This document shows positions 47,452 through 58,105 of a DNA stretch of 64,000 bases, piece by piece. Within the stretch, counting starts at the first letter, position 1. Each line of letters begins with the position of its first letter. This stretch comes from Granulicella sapmiensis (lineage in GTDB: Bacteria > Acidobacteriota > Terriglobia > Terriglobales > Acidobacteriaceae). The notes under the pieces were generated by a model, which saw only the letters and a program-made list of their open reading frames with translations, did not search any database and was not told the origin of the DNA. The position numbers were made by a program, and so were the translations under genes. The DNA lies in the NCBI GenBank assembly GCA_026225395.1, contig JAMFSR010000028.1:62001-126000 (forward strand). The letters are read 5' to 3'.

Positions 47452-48366
47452 ATGCAAAACCGTAAACCCAGCCGTCAGCCAGCATCTCCTGGCCATCCGC
47501 CCACCCATGCAAAGCACGTTCACGAAGTCGTAGACCCACGCTGGATCATCTCAGCCTTGGCCGGTATGCTCCTGCTCGCCGTCCTCTGCGCCTATATCGC
47601 TGTCTGTGCCCTTTTCTACCACGGCCAGTGGCAGCTGGTGCTCCAACCCAGCCGCTCCGTGTCCCAAACGCCGACCACCGCAGGCCTACAGTCTACAGAG
47701 GTCCACTTCGGCGTCGACGCCACCGGACAGCCCCAACTCGACGGCTGGTGGATCCCTGCCGACGCATCCGCCACGCCACGCCCCACCGCTCTCATCCTCC
47801 ACGACGGCACCGGCTCCCTCTCCGATGCAATCCCCACCGCCCATCTGCTCCACGACGCCGAACTCAACGTCCTCCTCTTCGACTACCGAGGCTTCGGCCA
47901 CAGCCTCGGCCAACACCCCGACCAGCAGCTCATGCAAGCCGACGCCGCCTCAGCTCTCCGCTATCTCACCGACCTCCGCAACATCCCCACTTCTTCCATC
48001 GTGGTCTTCGGTGAAGGCCTTGGCGCGCCCCTCGCGGTAAACTTGTGCGCCGCCCACAAGGATCTCCCCGCCATCATCCTCGAATCCCCCAAAGGCGACT
48101 TCGACCAAACCATCCGCAACGACCCCCGCGCCCGCATGGTGCCGGCTAGCTTCCTCTTCAATCAGAAGTTCCCCCTGGCCGCTCCCCTTCAGACCCTACC
48201 CACCCCAAAACTTCTGATCTCCATCACAACAGGTTCAACCCCCATCAACCTGCAAAATGCAGCCGACCCCAAAACGACCCTTGAGCTTCCACCAGCCGCA
48301 AACCCCCAAACCCTCCACGACGCCATCATCCGCTTCATCGGCACCTACCTAACCCCCAGTCCCTAA
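47452..48366 (+). CDS. Membrane-anchored alpha/beta-hydrolase fold protein without the catalytic serine
   Basis: About 304 residues from ATG 47452, which has GGAG five bases upstream; earlier in-frame starts add residues without support. A membrane helix (about 32-55) is followed by a periplasmic alpha/beta hydrolase core: ALILHDGTGSLSDA, LLFDYRGFGHSLGQ. The nucleophile elbow, normally GxSxG, reads FGEGLGAPL, so Gly replaces Ser. Similar proteins such as BEM46/YfhR are serine hydrolases; this one is probably inactive or uses another mechanism. Confidence 0.85.
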   Translation: MQNRKPSRQPASPGHPPTHAKHVHEVVDPRWIISALAGMLLLAVLCAYIAVCALFYHGQWQLVLQPSRSVSQTPTTAGLQSTEVHFGVDATGQPQLDGWWIPADASATPRPTALILHDGTGSLSDAIPTAHLLHDAELNVLLFDYRGFGHSLGQHPDQQLMQADAASALRYLTDLRNIPTSSIVVFGEGLGAPLAVNLCAAHKDLPAIILESPKGDFDQTIRNDPRARMVPASFLFNQKFPLAAPLQTLPTPKLLISITTGSTPINLQNAADPKTTLELPPAANPQTLHDAIIRFIGTYLTPSP

Positions 48367-48393
48367 TCCCCAGCCCCCGCGGTTAAAGACGTG

Positions 48394-48419
48394 AAGGCCG
48401 CCAGTGTTTCGGCGGCCTT
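48394..48419. repeat. Palindrome between convergent genes
   Basis: AAGGCCGCC and GGCGGCCTT are perfect 9-base arms around eight bases, lying 28 bases after the hydrolase-fold gene. No T run follows on the plus strand. It may be a terminator-like or REP-type structure. The rest of 48420-48650 shows no gene. Confidence 0.6.
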
Positions 48420-48650
48420 ACATAAAGGTGGGGGAGGGTTGTGCGGATAGGGGATGCCGGTTGCCGTGGGGACTGCTGGTCCCGGCTCATTGTGTTACAT
48501 CCAATAAGACGTATCTACTGACGAAAAGTTGTCCTGAAAACAGTATATTTTTCGAAAGCATTGATACAAAAAGATCTTTTGCGAAAATCGGGCCCGAAAC
48601 CAGTACAGATTTCCACAGTAACGCCCTTCTCGAACAGGTGGAATACAACT

Positions 48651-49970
48651 TTAGGCAAAATTCAGGAACGCTTTGGGATCGACCTTCGCCCCCGGGAACA
48701 CCAGATCCATGTTCCGGGAACCGAGCGTTTTATAAGCCGCCTCGCCAAGCACATTCCGGAAATCCGTCGTCACGGTCAAATCCCTGCCCTCGTTAAGCTG
48801 CTCATTCGAAAGGCCAGGCCACTTCCCGTAGACCTTTCCACCCTTCACACTGCCGCCCAGCACAAACATCACGTTCGCATGGCCATGATCGGTGCCGCCC
48901 GTTCCATTCTGCCGCGCCGTACGCCCAAACTCAGACATCGTCACCAGCGTAATGTTCTCCGAATCGGCTCCCATATCGTTCCAGAAAGCCGCAATCGTGT
49001 CCGAAAACTCCTTCAGGCGGTTCGCCAACTGACCGGTCGCCGCACCCTGGTTCTGATGCGTATCCCATCCGCCGATGTCGGAAAACGCCGCTTCCACCCC
49101 CAGGTTCGCCTTCAAGAGCTGCGCCACCTGCTTCAGGCTGTTGCCAAACGCCGTGTTCGGATACACGATCCCCGCCACCGGCTGATAGTGCGCCGGATCA
49201 GCTGCCTTCAACATCTTCACGGCTTCAAAGGTTTCTTCCCCGGTCCCATGCAGCACCGAATCCGAGCTCTCGTCATACATCGCCTGGAACGCATTCGAAA
49301 TCGGTGAAGTCTGCGGGCCTTTACCTGCCACCGAAAAATCGTTCAGGTTCGCCACAGCAATCGCCGGAATCTTCCCTTGCAGCGTCCGCGGCACCTGCGT
49401 CCCCAGCGCGACAGCCCGAAATGCACTCGGCTTACCGGAAACCTGTTCCGCCTGCAGCGCCCGGTTCAGCCAGCCATCCTGGGTCACCTTCACCCCAGGC
49501 GTACCCGACTCCATATAGTCCTGCGCGTCAAAGTGCGACCGCGACGGATCATTCGACCCGGCGGCATGAATAATCGCAAGATGTCCCTGGTCATACAGCG
49601 GCTTGAACGCCGCCATCTGCGGATGCAGCCCGAAGAACCCGTTCAGGTCGATCACTTCGTTCTGCTTGATCGCAATCGTCGGACGCATCGCGTAATAGTT
49701 CTTCTCCGCATGCGGCACCACCACGTTCAGTCCGTCGCAGGCGCCACGCTGGAAGATCACCACCAGCTTCTTATTGTTAGCTGCGGCGGTCGTCATCTCC
49801 GCATAAATCGATCTCGTCAGAAAGCTCGGGATCACCGAAGTCCCAACCAGCGCCAGCGCACCTCCGCGCATAAAGCCGCGCCGCGTGACGGTATTCCGCC
49901 GCGGCAAGTCCCGCCCATGCATGTCGCAACCCCAATCGCTTGAATCGGTAAAAAAGGTTTTCGCTGGCAT
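48651..49970 (-). CDS. DUF1501 Tat-exported protein
   Basis: About 439 residues from ATG 49970 (AAGGAG seven bases upstream; upstream residues are not conserved). A Tat signal is clear: TRRGFMRGGALALVG. The body is a DUF1501, sulfatase-like fold: VVIFQRGACDGLNVVVPH, SHFDAQDYMESGTPG, TMSEFGRTARQNGTGGTDHG and the repeated Asp/His positions of the alkaline phosphatase superfamily. It is periplasmic. It follows a DUF1800 gene, a pairing seen in many phyla; the pair's activity is unknown. Confidence 0.93.
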   Translation of the reverse strand: MPAKTFFTDSSDWGCDMHGRDLPRRNTVTRRGFMRGGALALVGTSVIPSFLTRSIYAEMTTAAANNKKLVVIFQRGACDGLNVVVPHAEKNYYAMRPTIAIKQNEVIDLNGFFGLHPQMAAFKPLYDQGHLAIIHAAGSNDPSRSHFDAQDYMESGTPGVKVTQDGWLNRALQAEQVSGKPSAFRAVALGTQVPRTLQGKIPAIAVANLNDFSVAGKGPQTSPISNAFQAMYDESSDSVLHGTGEETFEAVKMLKAADPAHYQPVAGIVYPNTAFGNSLKQVAQLLKANLGVEAAFSDIGGWDTHQNQGAATGQLANRLKEFSDTIAAFWNDMGADSENITLVTMSEFGRTARQNGTGGTDHGHANVMFVLGGSVKGGKVYGKWPGLSNEQLNEGRDLTVTTDFRNVLGEAAYKTLGSRNMDLVFPGAKVDPKAFLNFA

Positions 49971-50108
49971 TGTCGTTCTCCTTATGGCCCTCGTGCTGGA
50001 TTGTTTGACGCAATCCGTCACTGGTACAAACTCTACTCTCCCCTTGAAGTTGCAGAAATCGCCGGAATCCTTTGAGATTCGCCCCGATTCCCGCATCAGT
50101 ACGCGCGG

Positions 50109-52361
50109 CTACCGCTTCTGAAACTCCGGCGACCCAAGCAACAATCCCGCCATCGTATCCAGCGGCGTTTCCGCCTTATCTGCCTGAAACCCTTGACCAT
50201 ACCCGCCACGACGCCCTGCCTGCACCCGCATAAGCTTCGCTTGGCCAGCCGCCATATCTTCACCAGCATCGGCCATAGGCTCCGCCTGCCCGGTCTTGGC
50301 AAAATTCTCCGCCGCAACTTTCTGCGCCGTCGGATCGTTATAGTTCGCCAGCACCGTCCGCCGCGTATGCACCCCAGCCGGCTCACCCAGCAGCATCGAC
50401 TCCAACCGCAGCTCCGTCCCCGCAGTAGGCGCCGCAGCCAGCGACGAATCCCCGCCATCTCCCAACAGTTGCGGCCAGTTCGTCTGCGTCCCCTGCAGCC
50501 TTCCGCCGCTCAGCACCAGCGCAAAGTTCATCCGCGACACCAGCGCATTGCTGCTCACCCACTGGTCCGCCTGCCACGAGTACCCATTCGTCGTCTGCAT
50601 CCCATAGATCGGCATGCCCAGCTGCTGCATCGCCTGCACCAGCGGCATCGGGTTAACCACCTCCGCATTGCTCGCCCGCAGCGCAGACGCCACAAACTCA
50701 ATCGGCGTCTTCACCTTCGCGCGGTACACCTCCGGCGACCAGAACTCCGGCGAGTGGAACATCGTCGTCAGCACAGCCTTAATATCGCCATCGCTCTTCA
50801 GGAACGTTGCAGCCATGCGATCCACCAGCACCGGCGCAGGAGCATCACTCACAAATCGCTCCGCCAGCTTGTTCGAAACAAAGTGAGCCGTCGCAGGGCT
50901 CGTCGCGAGAATATGCAACACCTGCAATCCCTCGTTCTCACCGCCTTCGGCAATGGTGTGGCCCAGCACCGTCTTCGTCCCCGGCTCATGCCGGTTCTCT
51001 TCAAACACGAACTCACCCGGCGTCGCGGTATCCATCGCCTGGAAGCGTCCACCACCGACGCCACCATAAGGCCGGTCGACGGTCCATCCCGTAAAGCACT
51101 TCGCGACTTCGATCACATCCTTCTGCGTATACCCGCCGCCCACGCCCAACGTATGTAGCTCCATCAGTTCACGCGCATAGTTCTCGTTGATGCCCTTCGG
51201 CACGGCCTGCGCCAGCTTGGAGTTCGGCGCCACCTGCCCCAGCCGTTTGCCACGCTGCGCCGCCTTCGAATCCGGCCCAATGCTCTGCCAGTTGTCCAGA
51301 TACGTCAACATCGCCGGACTCTTCGCCGTCGCCACAAGCAGGTCTTCAAACTTGCCCATCGAGTTCGGCAGGATCGCATCCCGCTCATAGCTCGCCAGCA
51401 TATAAGGCTCGTTCTGGCTCTTCTTCACATACACACTAAAGTGGTTCAGCCAAAAATCATCCATCACCGCCTGTAGTTGCCGCTCCGAGTACACATCGCG
51501 CAACACGCGCTCATCCAGCGCCTGCGCGGCAATCAACCGAACCCCACCCTGCATCGCCGCCGCATCCTGCCTTTGCTGCGGCGTCAGCCCCTGCATCAGC
51601 GCCGCAACCTGAAACGGCTTAAGCCCTCGCTTAAAACCAATCATCTCTTCCGGAGACATCCCCACCAGCCGCGCCATGCGCTCCTGCGGCGGCAGCGCAA
51701 TCAGGTCTTCAACATCCTCTCGCGACATCGCAGGTTCACTCAACCGCGCCTCCCGCTTCGCCTTACCCTTCGCCGCCACATCACCCGCAGACATAGCCGC
51801 GTCCACCGGCTTCACGCCCGCCATCATGCTCACGTCCGCTCCATTCATCGCCGCAGCATCGCCCGCTACCGGCGGCGCTCCCGCCGCCGGTAGTTTCTGC
51901 TGTACCGCATAAAATGCCAACGAATCCGCATAAATCGCATGCTCCACGGGATCGTTCGGTAACGGCGTTCCCTGCTTCTCCATCTGCTTCAGAGTCTGCG
52001 GCGAAGGATACTCACTCATGAGCTGCCCCACCGACAGATTCAGCGCCGGAAACTCAGCCAGCCGCGCATCCAGCCCCGCATCGCTAATCCGTTCCGGATG
52101 CAGTTGCTGCTCAAACCACGCCTCCAGCCCCATCCTGCGAACCATCTGCTCATCGCCCGGCCGCGGCCCAAAGGTCAGCCGGTTCAGCGCATGCAGTGTC
52201 TTTTCATCCTGGGTTAGCGTAGCTTTGTGTCCGGCTGCCGGTGCGTTCGGAAGAACAGCAGCAAACGCCTGCGGAGCCGCCATCAACAGACAAAGAGCGC
52301 CGACGACCGCACCCTTACCAGCTTCCCGCATTGTTCGGTTGCCGCTTCGAGGCATCATCAT
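50109..52361 (-). CDS. DUF1800 secreted protein
   Basis: About 750 residues. ATG 52361 has GGAG six bases upstream and is preferred over ATG 52373. A signal peptide follows (about 15-38, GAVVGALCLLMAAPQAFA). The DUF1800 pattern is clear: HALNRLTFGPRPGDEQMVRRMGLEAWFEQQL, then NHFSVY, YARELMELHTLGVGGGYTQKDV and TGWTVDRP. A central Ala/Met-rich region (about 155-235) is likely a flexible insertion. It starts the DUF1800-DUF1501 operon and is probably periplasmic. Confidence 0.93.
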   Translation of the reverse strand: MMMPRSGNRTMREAGKGAVVGALCLLMAAPQAFAAVLPNAPAAGHKATLTQDEKTLHALNRLTFGPRPGDEQMVRRMGLEAWFEQQLHPERISDAGLDARLAEFPALNLSVGQLMSEYPSPQTLKQMEKQGTPLPNDPVEHAIYADSLAFYAVQQKLPAAGAPPVAGDAAAMNGADVSMMAGVKPVDAAMSAGDVAAKGKAKREARLSEPAMSREDVEDLIALPPQERMARLVGMSPEEMIGFKRGLKPFQVAALMQGLTPQQRQDAAAMQGGVRLIAAQALDERVLRDVYSERQLQAVMDDFWLNHFSVYVKKSQNEPYMLASYERDAILPNSMGKFEDLLVATAKSPAMLTYLDNWQSIGPDSKAAQRGKRLGQVAPNSKLAQAVPKGINENYARELMELHTLGVGGGYTQKDVIEVAKCFTGWTVDRPYGGVGGGRFQAMDTATPGEFVFEENRHEPGTKTVLGHTIAEGGENEGLQVLHILATSPATAHFVSNKLAERFVSDAPAPVLVDRMAATFLKSDGDIKAVLTTMFHSPEFWSPEVYRAKVKTPIEFVASALRASNAEVVNPMPLVQAMQQLGMPIYGMQTTNGYSWQADQWVSSNALVSRMNFALVLSGGRLQGTQTNWPQLLGDGGDSSLAAAPTAGTELRLESMLLGEPAGVHTRRTVLANYNDPTAQKVAAENFAKTGQAEPMADAGEDMAAGQAKLMRVQAGRRGGYGQGFQADKAETPLDTMAGLLLGSPEFQKR

Positions 52362-52447
52362 TGGTTTCTCCATGAGTCAGGCACATCTGCAACTTGCAGC
52401 AAAGCCAGTCTCCCGTTCAGACCCATGAATCAACACTCAGTTGCGAT

Positions 52448-54640
52448 CTAAAACGCCGCCAGATCGCTCATTGCCGCAAACAGCTTCTCCGGCTGCGGCA
52501 GAATCACATCTTCCAGCAGTGGCTGATACGCCACAAACGTATCCATCGCGCCCACGCGCCGCACCGGCGCATCCAGGTCGTGGAACAGCTCATCGCCAAT
52601 CCGCGCAGCAATTTCCGCCCCATAGCCCCAGCTCAGCATGTCCTCATGCGCCACAATCACCTTGCTGGTCTTCTTCACCGATGTAGCAATCGCGTCCCAG
52701 TCATACGGACTCAAACTCCGTAGATCGATCACCTCGACATCCACACCCTTTTCCCGCTCCATCCGCTGTGCCGCCTGCAACGCTCTCGGCACAACAGCCC
52801 CATACGTGATCACCGTCAGATCCTTGCCCGGCTTCACAATCGCAGCCTTGCCAAATGGGATGCAGTAGTTTGGCCCCGGATAAGCCGCCCGCCCAAACGT
52901 CTCGCGATACAGCCGCTTATGCTCTAAAAACAACACCGGATCGTCGCATCGAATCGCCGTCCTTAGCAGCCCAATCGCATCCAGCGCATTCGAAGGCATC
53001 ACCACCCGAATCCCCGGCGTGTGCGTAAAAATGCTCTCGCCCGACTGCGAGTGATAGATCGATCCACCCGTCAGATACCCACCAATCGGCACGCGCATCA
53101 CCAGCGGGCAGTCAAACGTTCCATTGGATCTCCACCGCATCACGCTCAACTCATTGCGCATCTGGTGAACCGCCGGCCAGATGTAATCGAAGAACTGGAT
53201 CTCAACCACCGGCTTCAGCCCGCGCACCGCCATCCCAATCGCCCGGCCCACAATATTGGCCTCAGCCAGCGGCGAGTTCCAAACACGGTCGTTGCCGAAC
53301 TCCTTCTGCAGCCCGTGCGTCACCTTGAAGACGCCGCCCTTGCCCTTGATCTTGCCCGCGCGCAGGTCTTTATCCCGCGTAGCATCGGCCACATCCTCGC
53401 CGAACACCACGATCCGCTCATCGCGCCGCATCTCGTCCTGCAGGCACGCATTGATCAGATCGAGCATCGTCCGCTCTGTGTCATCCGCGGTCTTCTCCAC
53501 CGGCGTTTCAAACACCTTATCGGTCGGCTTCAGATCCTCCGAGTACACATGCTTCAGAATCGTCTCCGGCTGCGGCACCGCGGCCGCAACCGCCCGATCA
53601 GCCGCGCGCTGCACCTCCTCGTCCACCTCACGCTCAAGCTCGTTGATGCCCTTCTCGTCAAGCAGGCCTTCGCGCAGCAGCCACATCTGCATCCGCGAAA
53701 TCGGATCACGCAGCGCATCCGCCTCAATCTCTTCCGCACCGCGATACGCCCGCTCATCGTCACTCAGCGAGTGCGAGTACGGTCGAATCACATGCCCATG
53801 CACCAGCGCCGGCCCCAACCCCGCGCGGCAGTAAGCCACAGCCTCCACCATCGCCTCATAGCTCGCAATAGCGTCGGTGCCGTCAACCTCAGCAAAGTGA
53901 AAGTTCGGAAAGTTCGCAATCAGCCGCGAAATATTGCCGCCGGGTGTATTCGCCTCCACCGGCGTGGAAATCGCATATCCATTGTCTTCCACCACATACA
54001 CCACGGGCAGTTTGTTATTCGAAGCCGTATTCAGCGACTCCCAGAACTCACCCTGGCTCGTCGATCCCTCACCGATCGACACATACGTCACCTCGTCCCC
54101 ATGGAACTTGACGTCCTTGTACTCCCGGTAATCCACCGTCCCCGCAGCCGGCTTCTTCGCCGCCTCGGGATGGTTCGAGTAGTACCGCCCAGCCTCCGCA
54201 CACCCAACCGCATGCAGACACTGTGTCGCCGTTGCCGACGACTGCGAAACAATATTCAGCTTCTTGCTCGTCCAGTGCGAAGGCATCTGTCGCCCGCCGC
54301 TCGCCGGATCGTCGGCCGCGCCCACCGCCTGCAGTAGCTGCTCCTCCACCGTATTGCCCAGCGCCAGGCAAAGCGCGCGGTCGCGGTAGTAGGGGAAAAA
54401 CCAGTCATACCCCGGCTTCATCGCCAAGCCGGCGGCCACCAGCAGGGCCTCATGCCCCGCGCAGGATATCTGGAAGAAGATCTTCTGCTGCCGCTTCAGC
54501 ATAATCTCGCGGTCGTCTGTCCGTCGGGACAGGTACATCAGCCGATAAAACTCAATCAGTTGCGCCGCCGATAGGCCAGCCGCCACGGGCGCCTCTGCCA
54601 CTGCCGCACCCTTACTAAGGACCCTGCTCTTCTGCGCCAA
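52448..54640 (-). CDS. Fused 2-oxoacid dehydrogenase E1 (alpha + beta subunits in one chain)
   Basis: Thiamin-diphosphate enzyme decarboxylating branched-chain 2-oxo acids or pyruvate; about 730 residues. The start TTG 54640 follows GGGAGGG by about six bases; the frame remains open upstream to 54865 but without domain content. The E1-alpha half (about 30-370) shows [15 protein letters not shown] and [11 protein letters not shown] for TPP-magnesium binding and a phospho-loop-like [13 protein letters not shown]. The E1-beta half (about 400-730) shows [11 protein letters not shown] and [14 protein letters not shown]. Fusion in one gene occurs in Acidobacteriota and Bacteroidota. No E2 or E3 gene is adjacent. 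Confidence 0.93.
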   Translation of the reverse strand: MAQKSRVLSKGAAVAEAPVAAGLSAAQLIEFYRLMYLSRRTDDREIMLKRQQKIFFQISCAGHEALLVAAGLAMKPGYDWFFPYYRDRALCLALGNTVEEQLLQAVGAADDPASGGRQMPSHWTSKKLNIVSQSSATATQCLHAVGCAEAGRYYSNHPEAAKKPAAGTVDYREYKDVKFHGDEVTYVSIGEGSTSQGEFWESLNTASNNKLPVVYVVEDNGYAISTPVEANTPGGNISRLIANFPNFHFAEVDGTDAIASYEAMVEAVAYCRAGLGPALVHGHVIRPYSHSLSDDERAYRGAEEIEADALRDPISRMQMWLLREGLLDEKGINELEREVDEEVQRAADRAVAAAVPQPETILKHVYSEDLKPTDKVFETPVEKTADDTERTMLDLINACLQDEMRRDERIVVFGEDVADATRDKDLRAGKIKGKGGVFKVTHGLQKEFGNDRVWNSPLAEANIVGRAIGMAVRGLKPVVEIQFFDYIWPAVHQMRNELSVMRWRSNGTFDCPLVMRVPIGGYLTGGSIYHSQSGESIFTHTPGIRVVMPSNALDAIGLLRTAIRCDDPVLFLEHKRLYRETFGRAAYPGPNYCIPFGKAAIVKPGKDLTVITYGAVVPRALQAAQRMEREKGVDVEVIDLRSLSPYDWDAIATSVKKTSKVIVAHEDMLSWGYGAEIAARIGDELFHDLDAPVRRVGAMDTFVAYQPLLEDVILPQPEKLFAAMSDLAAF

Positions 54641-54963
54641 ACCCGGTCCCTCCCAAGTGTCCAATCCCAACCAGATTCTAACTCTTATCACCCGGAGCAG
54701 ACGTTTCGCCAGCCCCCGGTTTTCCACCGCCTCGAACCTTCCCGCAAAATCACAGAAACGCCCTCCGTCCCAAATTCGGACACTGAGGAAGTCTGATTCA
54801 ATGTCCAAATCGAAGGGGCATGACTTGAGCCATGCCGTAAATGCCGCAGGATGAATGCGGCTCAAGCCGCTGAGGCAGGTTTGGCAAACCTGATCAATGT
54901 CTGCCTAATTTCGCCCTCCCAATCCGCCGATGAGAGCACTGTCTTCTTCCACGAGGTGCTCTC
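54641..54963. other. Intergenic region with palindromes upstream of the subtilase
   Basis: A divergent spacer. It holds GGCATG...CATGCC near 54815-54835, GCGGC-TCAA-GCCGC at 54857-54870 and CAGGTTT-GGC-AAACCTG at 54876-54892. These resemble the short extragenic palindromes elsewhere in the window. No gene was found. Confidence 0.6.
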
Positions 54964-56508
54964 TTGTTCCGCTCTTCCAATCTGCTGACCGCCTTGCTCT
55001 GCCTCTCCACCATCGCCCACGCCGCTCCACTCACCGAAACCATAGCCCCCAACCACCTCGTCGTGGTCTACCGCAACGGGATCCCCGCCAACGCCGAAGC
55101 CCAGATCACAGCCGCCGGGGGCCACCTCACCCACCGTCTCGACCGCTTCAACATGGTCGCCGTCTCCACATCCGCTTCGGACACCCAATCAAGACTCGCC
55201 GCCCAATCCACCGTCGCCGCCGTCCTCCAGGACCGCTACGTCACCGCCCACTCCATCATGGTTTCAGTGGCCAGGCCTCTCAGCGTAAGCGTGGAGTCAC
55301 CCGGCACATTCCTTCCACCGTCCATCCTCCACCCCATCCCTTTCCCCGTTATCTACCTCCCCGCACCCACCGACACCTATTACGCCTCCCCGCAGGGCTG
55401 GGCCGTCCAGCAATCCGGCGGCTTCGGAGACAACATCCCCACCGGCCCCTTCACCACCGCGAACTCCGGCCCCTGGAACGTCTCCCGCGGCGCCGGCGTC
55501 CGCATCGCCATACTCGACTCCGGCGTCGACCAGAACCACCCCGACATCTCCCCCAACCTCACCCTCAACCTCTCCGAGATCAACCAGAACCCCGAGACCG
55601 GCCTTCCCAGTGCCTGCGACGACGGCAGCTCCCAGGACCAGACCGGTCACGGCACCTGGACAGCTTCCCTTGCCACCGGCGCCCTCGGTGCTGGCACCGG
55701 CCTCGTCGTCGGTGTAGCCCCGCAGGCCACGCTGCTCAATATCAAGGTCCTCCAGCGCATGCCCGGCACCGGCACATCCGCCATCTCTGCCTGCGAAGCA
55801 GGCCAGGCCGGGGGCCTCCTAAGCTGGGTCCTCCAGGGCATCAACGATGCCGTCGCCAACCACGCCGACGTCATCTCGCTCTCCCTCGGCACCCTCGTCG
55901 ACATCACCACCGGCGACGGTGCCGGCTGGAAAGCCCAGTTCGACGCCGTCACCTACGCCGCCGCACAGTCAGGCACCATCATCGTCGCCGCCATGGGCAA
56001 CGACGGCCTCAACCTCTCTCCCAACGGCCCCAACGCCCGCTTCCTCGAACTCCCCGCCCAGGCCCGCGACGTCCTTCCTGTCATCGCCTCCACCAACCCC
56101 GCCTGCGCCGAAAACCTCGCCGCTGACGCCGCCTGCGCCCCCGGCCCCATCACCACACCCTATTACTCCAACTACGGCGCCGCCGGAGCTATCGCCGCCC
56201 CCGGCGGCAGCTACCCCGAAGGCCCCATCACCAGCGCCAGCGGCTTCATCATGGGAGCCTGCACCACCGGCCTCACCAACACCACCGAAGGCCTTCCCTC
56301 CACCGGCCAAAGCTTCGGCTGCTTCAACCTCGGCCACGTCCAGTACGTTCAGGCGATGGGCACCAGCGCCAGCGCCCCACTCGTAGCCGGAGCCGCCGCC
56401 ATCCTCCGCGCCGCCCACCCCAACTGGACAGCCACCCAGATCATCACCACACTCCAAACCACAGCCAAACCCACCCTCAACCTACCCGCCGCCCTAACCC
56501 TCAACTAA
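54964..56508 (+). CDS. Subtilisin-family (S8) secreted serine protease
   Basis: 514 residues from TTG 54964 (GAGGTG about six bases upstream). Signal peptide (about 1-20). A propeptide-like inhibitor region (about 25-100) precedes the S8 domain with catalytic Asp in IAILDSGVDQNHPD, His in QTGHGTWTASLATG and Ser in AMGTSASAPLVAGAAA. A proline-rich linker and Cys-containing inserts lie within. It acts on proteins outside the cell. No partner gene; divergent from the E1 gene. Confidence 0.94.
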   Translation: MFRSSNLLTALLCLSTIAHAAPLTETIAPNHLVVVYRNGIPANAEAQITAAGGHLTHRLDRFNMVAVSTSASDTQSRLAAQSTVAAVLQDRYVTAHSIMVSVARPLSVSVESPGTFLPPSILHPIPFPVIYLPAPTDTYYASPQGWAVQQSGGFGDNIPTGPFTTANSGPWNVSRGAGVRIAILDSGVDQNHPDISPNLTLNLSEINQNPETGLPSACDDGSSQDQTGHGTWTASLATGALGAGTGLVVGVAPQATLLNIKVLQRMPGTGTSAISACEAGQAGGLLSWVLQGINDAVANHADVISLSLGTLVDITTGDGAGWKAQFDAVTYAAAQSGTIIVAAMGNDGLNLSPNGPNARFLELPAQARDVLPVIASTNPACAENLAADAACAPGPITTPYYSNYGAAGAIAAPGGSYPEGPITSASGFIMGACTTGLTNTTEGLPSTGQSFGCFNLGHVQYVQAMGTSASAPLVAGAAAILRAAHPNWTATQIITTLQTTAKPTLNLPAALTLN

Positions 56509-56518
56509 CCCCAACGCC

Positions 56519-56938
56519 TCACTGCCGCATCCGCTCCCTCACATCATGCGCCAGCTTCTCAATCTCAGCCGCCTTCCGAATCACCTCAACCGAAAGCTCA
56601 TCATCGGCCGCCTTATCCACATCGTCCTTCAACTGCTTCGACAAATCGAGCAGCTTATTCGCATCCTCCGTCATTCGCTTATGGCGTGCGATGTTGGTTG
56701 AAGCAATCACCTGTTGCCGCATCCGCTCATGGGCAGCATCATGGGCCTCCGACCCCGGAATCGGCAACTGCTCCGGATTTGTCGGGATAGCAGGACTCTG
56801 CCCGCCCGGCGTCGAAGGAATCTGTGCGGCAGGCGCCCCATACGCCCTCACCACTCGGCTCCTCGACCCGGCACCAGCCACCACCGCCGCCGAAAGCATC
56901 ACCATCCCCATCACTCGCCCTATCGCCATCGCTCGCAT
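56519..56938 (-). CDS. Unknown secreted helical protein
   Basis: 139 residues. Signal-peptide-like N-terminus (about 5-25), a Pro-rich stretch (about 33-60), and a helical C-terminal half with heptad-like charge (DANKLLDLSKQLKDDVDKAA, then VEVIRKAAEIEKLAHDVRERM). No recognised family. It is convergent with the subtilase gene, 10 bases apart. Confidence 0.7.
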   Translation of the reverse strand: MRAMAIGRVMGMVMLSAAVVAGAGSRSRVVRAYGAPAAQIPSTPGGQSPAIPTNPEQLPIPGSEAHDAAHERMRQQVIASTNIARHKRMTEDANKLLDLSKQLKDDVDKAADDELSVEVIRKAAEIEKLAHDVRERMRQ

Positions 56939-57050
56939 CGAATCCCTCCCAAACCCAGTCTTCTAACGAAAAACCCTAATGCGGCATCCTATAGCCATTG
57001 AGAGACCGCAGGCCATCCCGCTTCCTCTACAACCTAAATCAGAGATCATC

Positions 57051-58013
57051 ATGCCCCTATCTGCTCCACAGCCACAACTGTCCGACTCCCTCCCTCACGA
57101 CGAGCATTTCTTCCGCGCCATCGTCAACGGCTGGCGCGCCGACTTCGCCCACTTCATGGAGTACGGCCTCCCGCAACTCCTCTTCGCAATCCTCCTGGCC
57201 GTCATCTTCCAGCGCATCATCGCTTTCTTTGTCCGGCGCATGCAACGGCGCGCCGACCATCTCGTCGGCAACGCCCAGCGAGCTTCGCAGCTCCGCACCA
57301 TGGCGTCCATCCTGCGCGCGACGTCCTACTTCATCATCGGCTTCTACCTGCTCACGCAGATCCTCGGAGCCATCGGCGTCTCGCTCGGCCCCTTCATCGC
57401 CTCCGCCGGCGTCATCGGCCTCGGCATCTCCTTCGGAGCTCAGTCCATCTTCAAAGACATGCTCACCGGCATCTTCATCCTCGTCGAAGACCAGTACAAC
57501 GTCGGCGATACCATCAAGATCGCCGGCCTTACCGGCAACGTCGAAGACCTCTCCCTCCGCGTCACCAAGCTCCGCGACGGCGACGGCACCCTCTACATCG
57601 TCCCCAACTCCCAGATCACCACCGTCTCCAACCTCTCGCGCGACTTCGCCGTCGGCACCCTCAACGTCTCCGTAGACGCCCGCGAAAACCCCGACCGCGT
57701 CATGAAAGTTCTCAAAGACCTCGCCGCTCAGGTCCGCAAAGACGAAGCCTTCAAAGACATCGTCATGGCCGACCCCGACATCCCCGGCGTCGACAAGATC
57801 AGCGGCTACGAAGTCCTCTACCCCATCAACATCCGCGTCATGGTCAACCAGCGCGACGGTGTCCTCCGCGAACTCCGCCGCCGCATCCTTCTCGCCTTCG
57901 AAAAAGAAAACATCGCCTTCGGCTCAACCAGCAGCACCATGATCCTGCAAAACCCCGGCACCCCCACCGGCCCCAAACCACCCAACCCCACCCCCACTCC
58001 ACCCCCTCAATAA
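57051..58013 (+). CDS. MscS-type mechanosensitive channel
   Basis: About 320 residues from ATG 57051; an ATG at 56979 adds 24 residues of doubtful value. Three membrane helices (about 40-60, 80-105, 108-135) with the Gly/Ala-rich pore helix GVIGLGISFGAQSIFKDMLTG and the beta domain VGDTIKIAGLTGNVEDLSLRVTKLRDGDG. The Pro-rich tail (GPKPPNPTPTPPPQ) is not part of the family core. It releases solutes on hypo-osmotic shock. Confidence 0.93.
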   Translation: MPLSAPQPQLSDSLPHDEHFFRAIVNGWRADFAHFMEYGLPQLLFAILLAVIFQRIIAFFVRRMQRRADHLVGNAQRASQLRTMASILRATSYFIIGFYLLTQILGAIGVSLGPFIASAGVIGLGISFGAQSIFKDMLTGIFILVEDQYNVGDTIKIAGLTGNVEDLSLRVTKLRDGDGTLYIVPNSQITTVSNLSRDFAVGTLNVSVDARENPDRVMKVLKDLAAQVRKDEAFKDIVMADPDIPGVDKISGYEVLYPINIRVMVNQRDGVLRELRRRILLAFEKENIAFGSTSSTMILQNPGTPTGPKPPNPTPTPPPQ

Positions 58014-58021
58014 ACACCCAA

Positions 58022-58062
58022 CCCGGGTGGCCCATCCTTTCGCGCACTTTGCGAAAGGGTGG
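58022..58062. repeat. REP-like repeat CCCGGGTGGCCCAT family
   Basis: Begins CCCGGGTGGCCCAT and has arms CATCCTTTCGC and GCGAAAGGGTG around CACTTT-like loop sequence (one G-T pair). The same 14-base beginning opens the repeat inside the YyaL gene at 59506. It lies between the convergent MscS and YyaL genes. Confidence 0.8.
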
Positions 58063-58105
58063 TGTATCGCGCAAAGCGCGACCGCTCTCTTAAACCTCGG
58101 AACCC

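Noticed and set aside
53021..54337. 438-codon open frame antisense to the E1 gene
   Set aside because: His/Arg-rich shadow of a well supported coding sequence.
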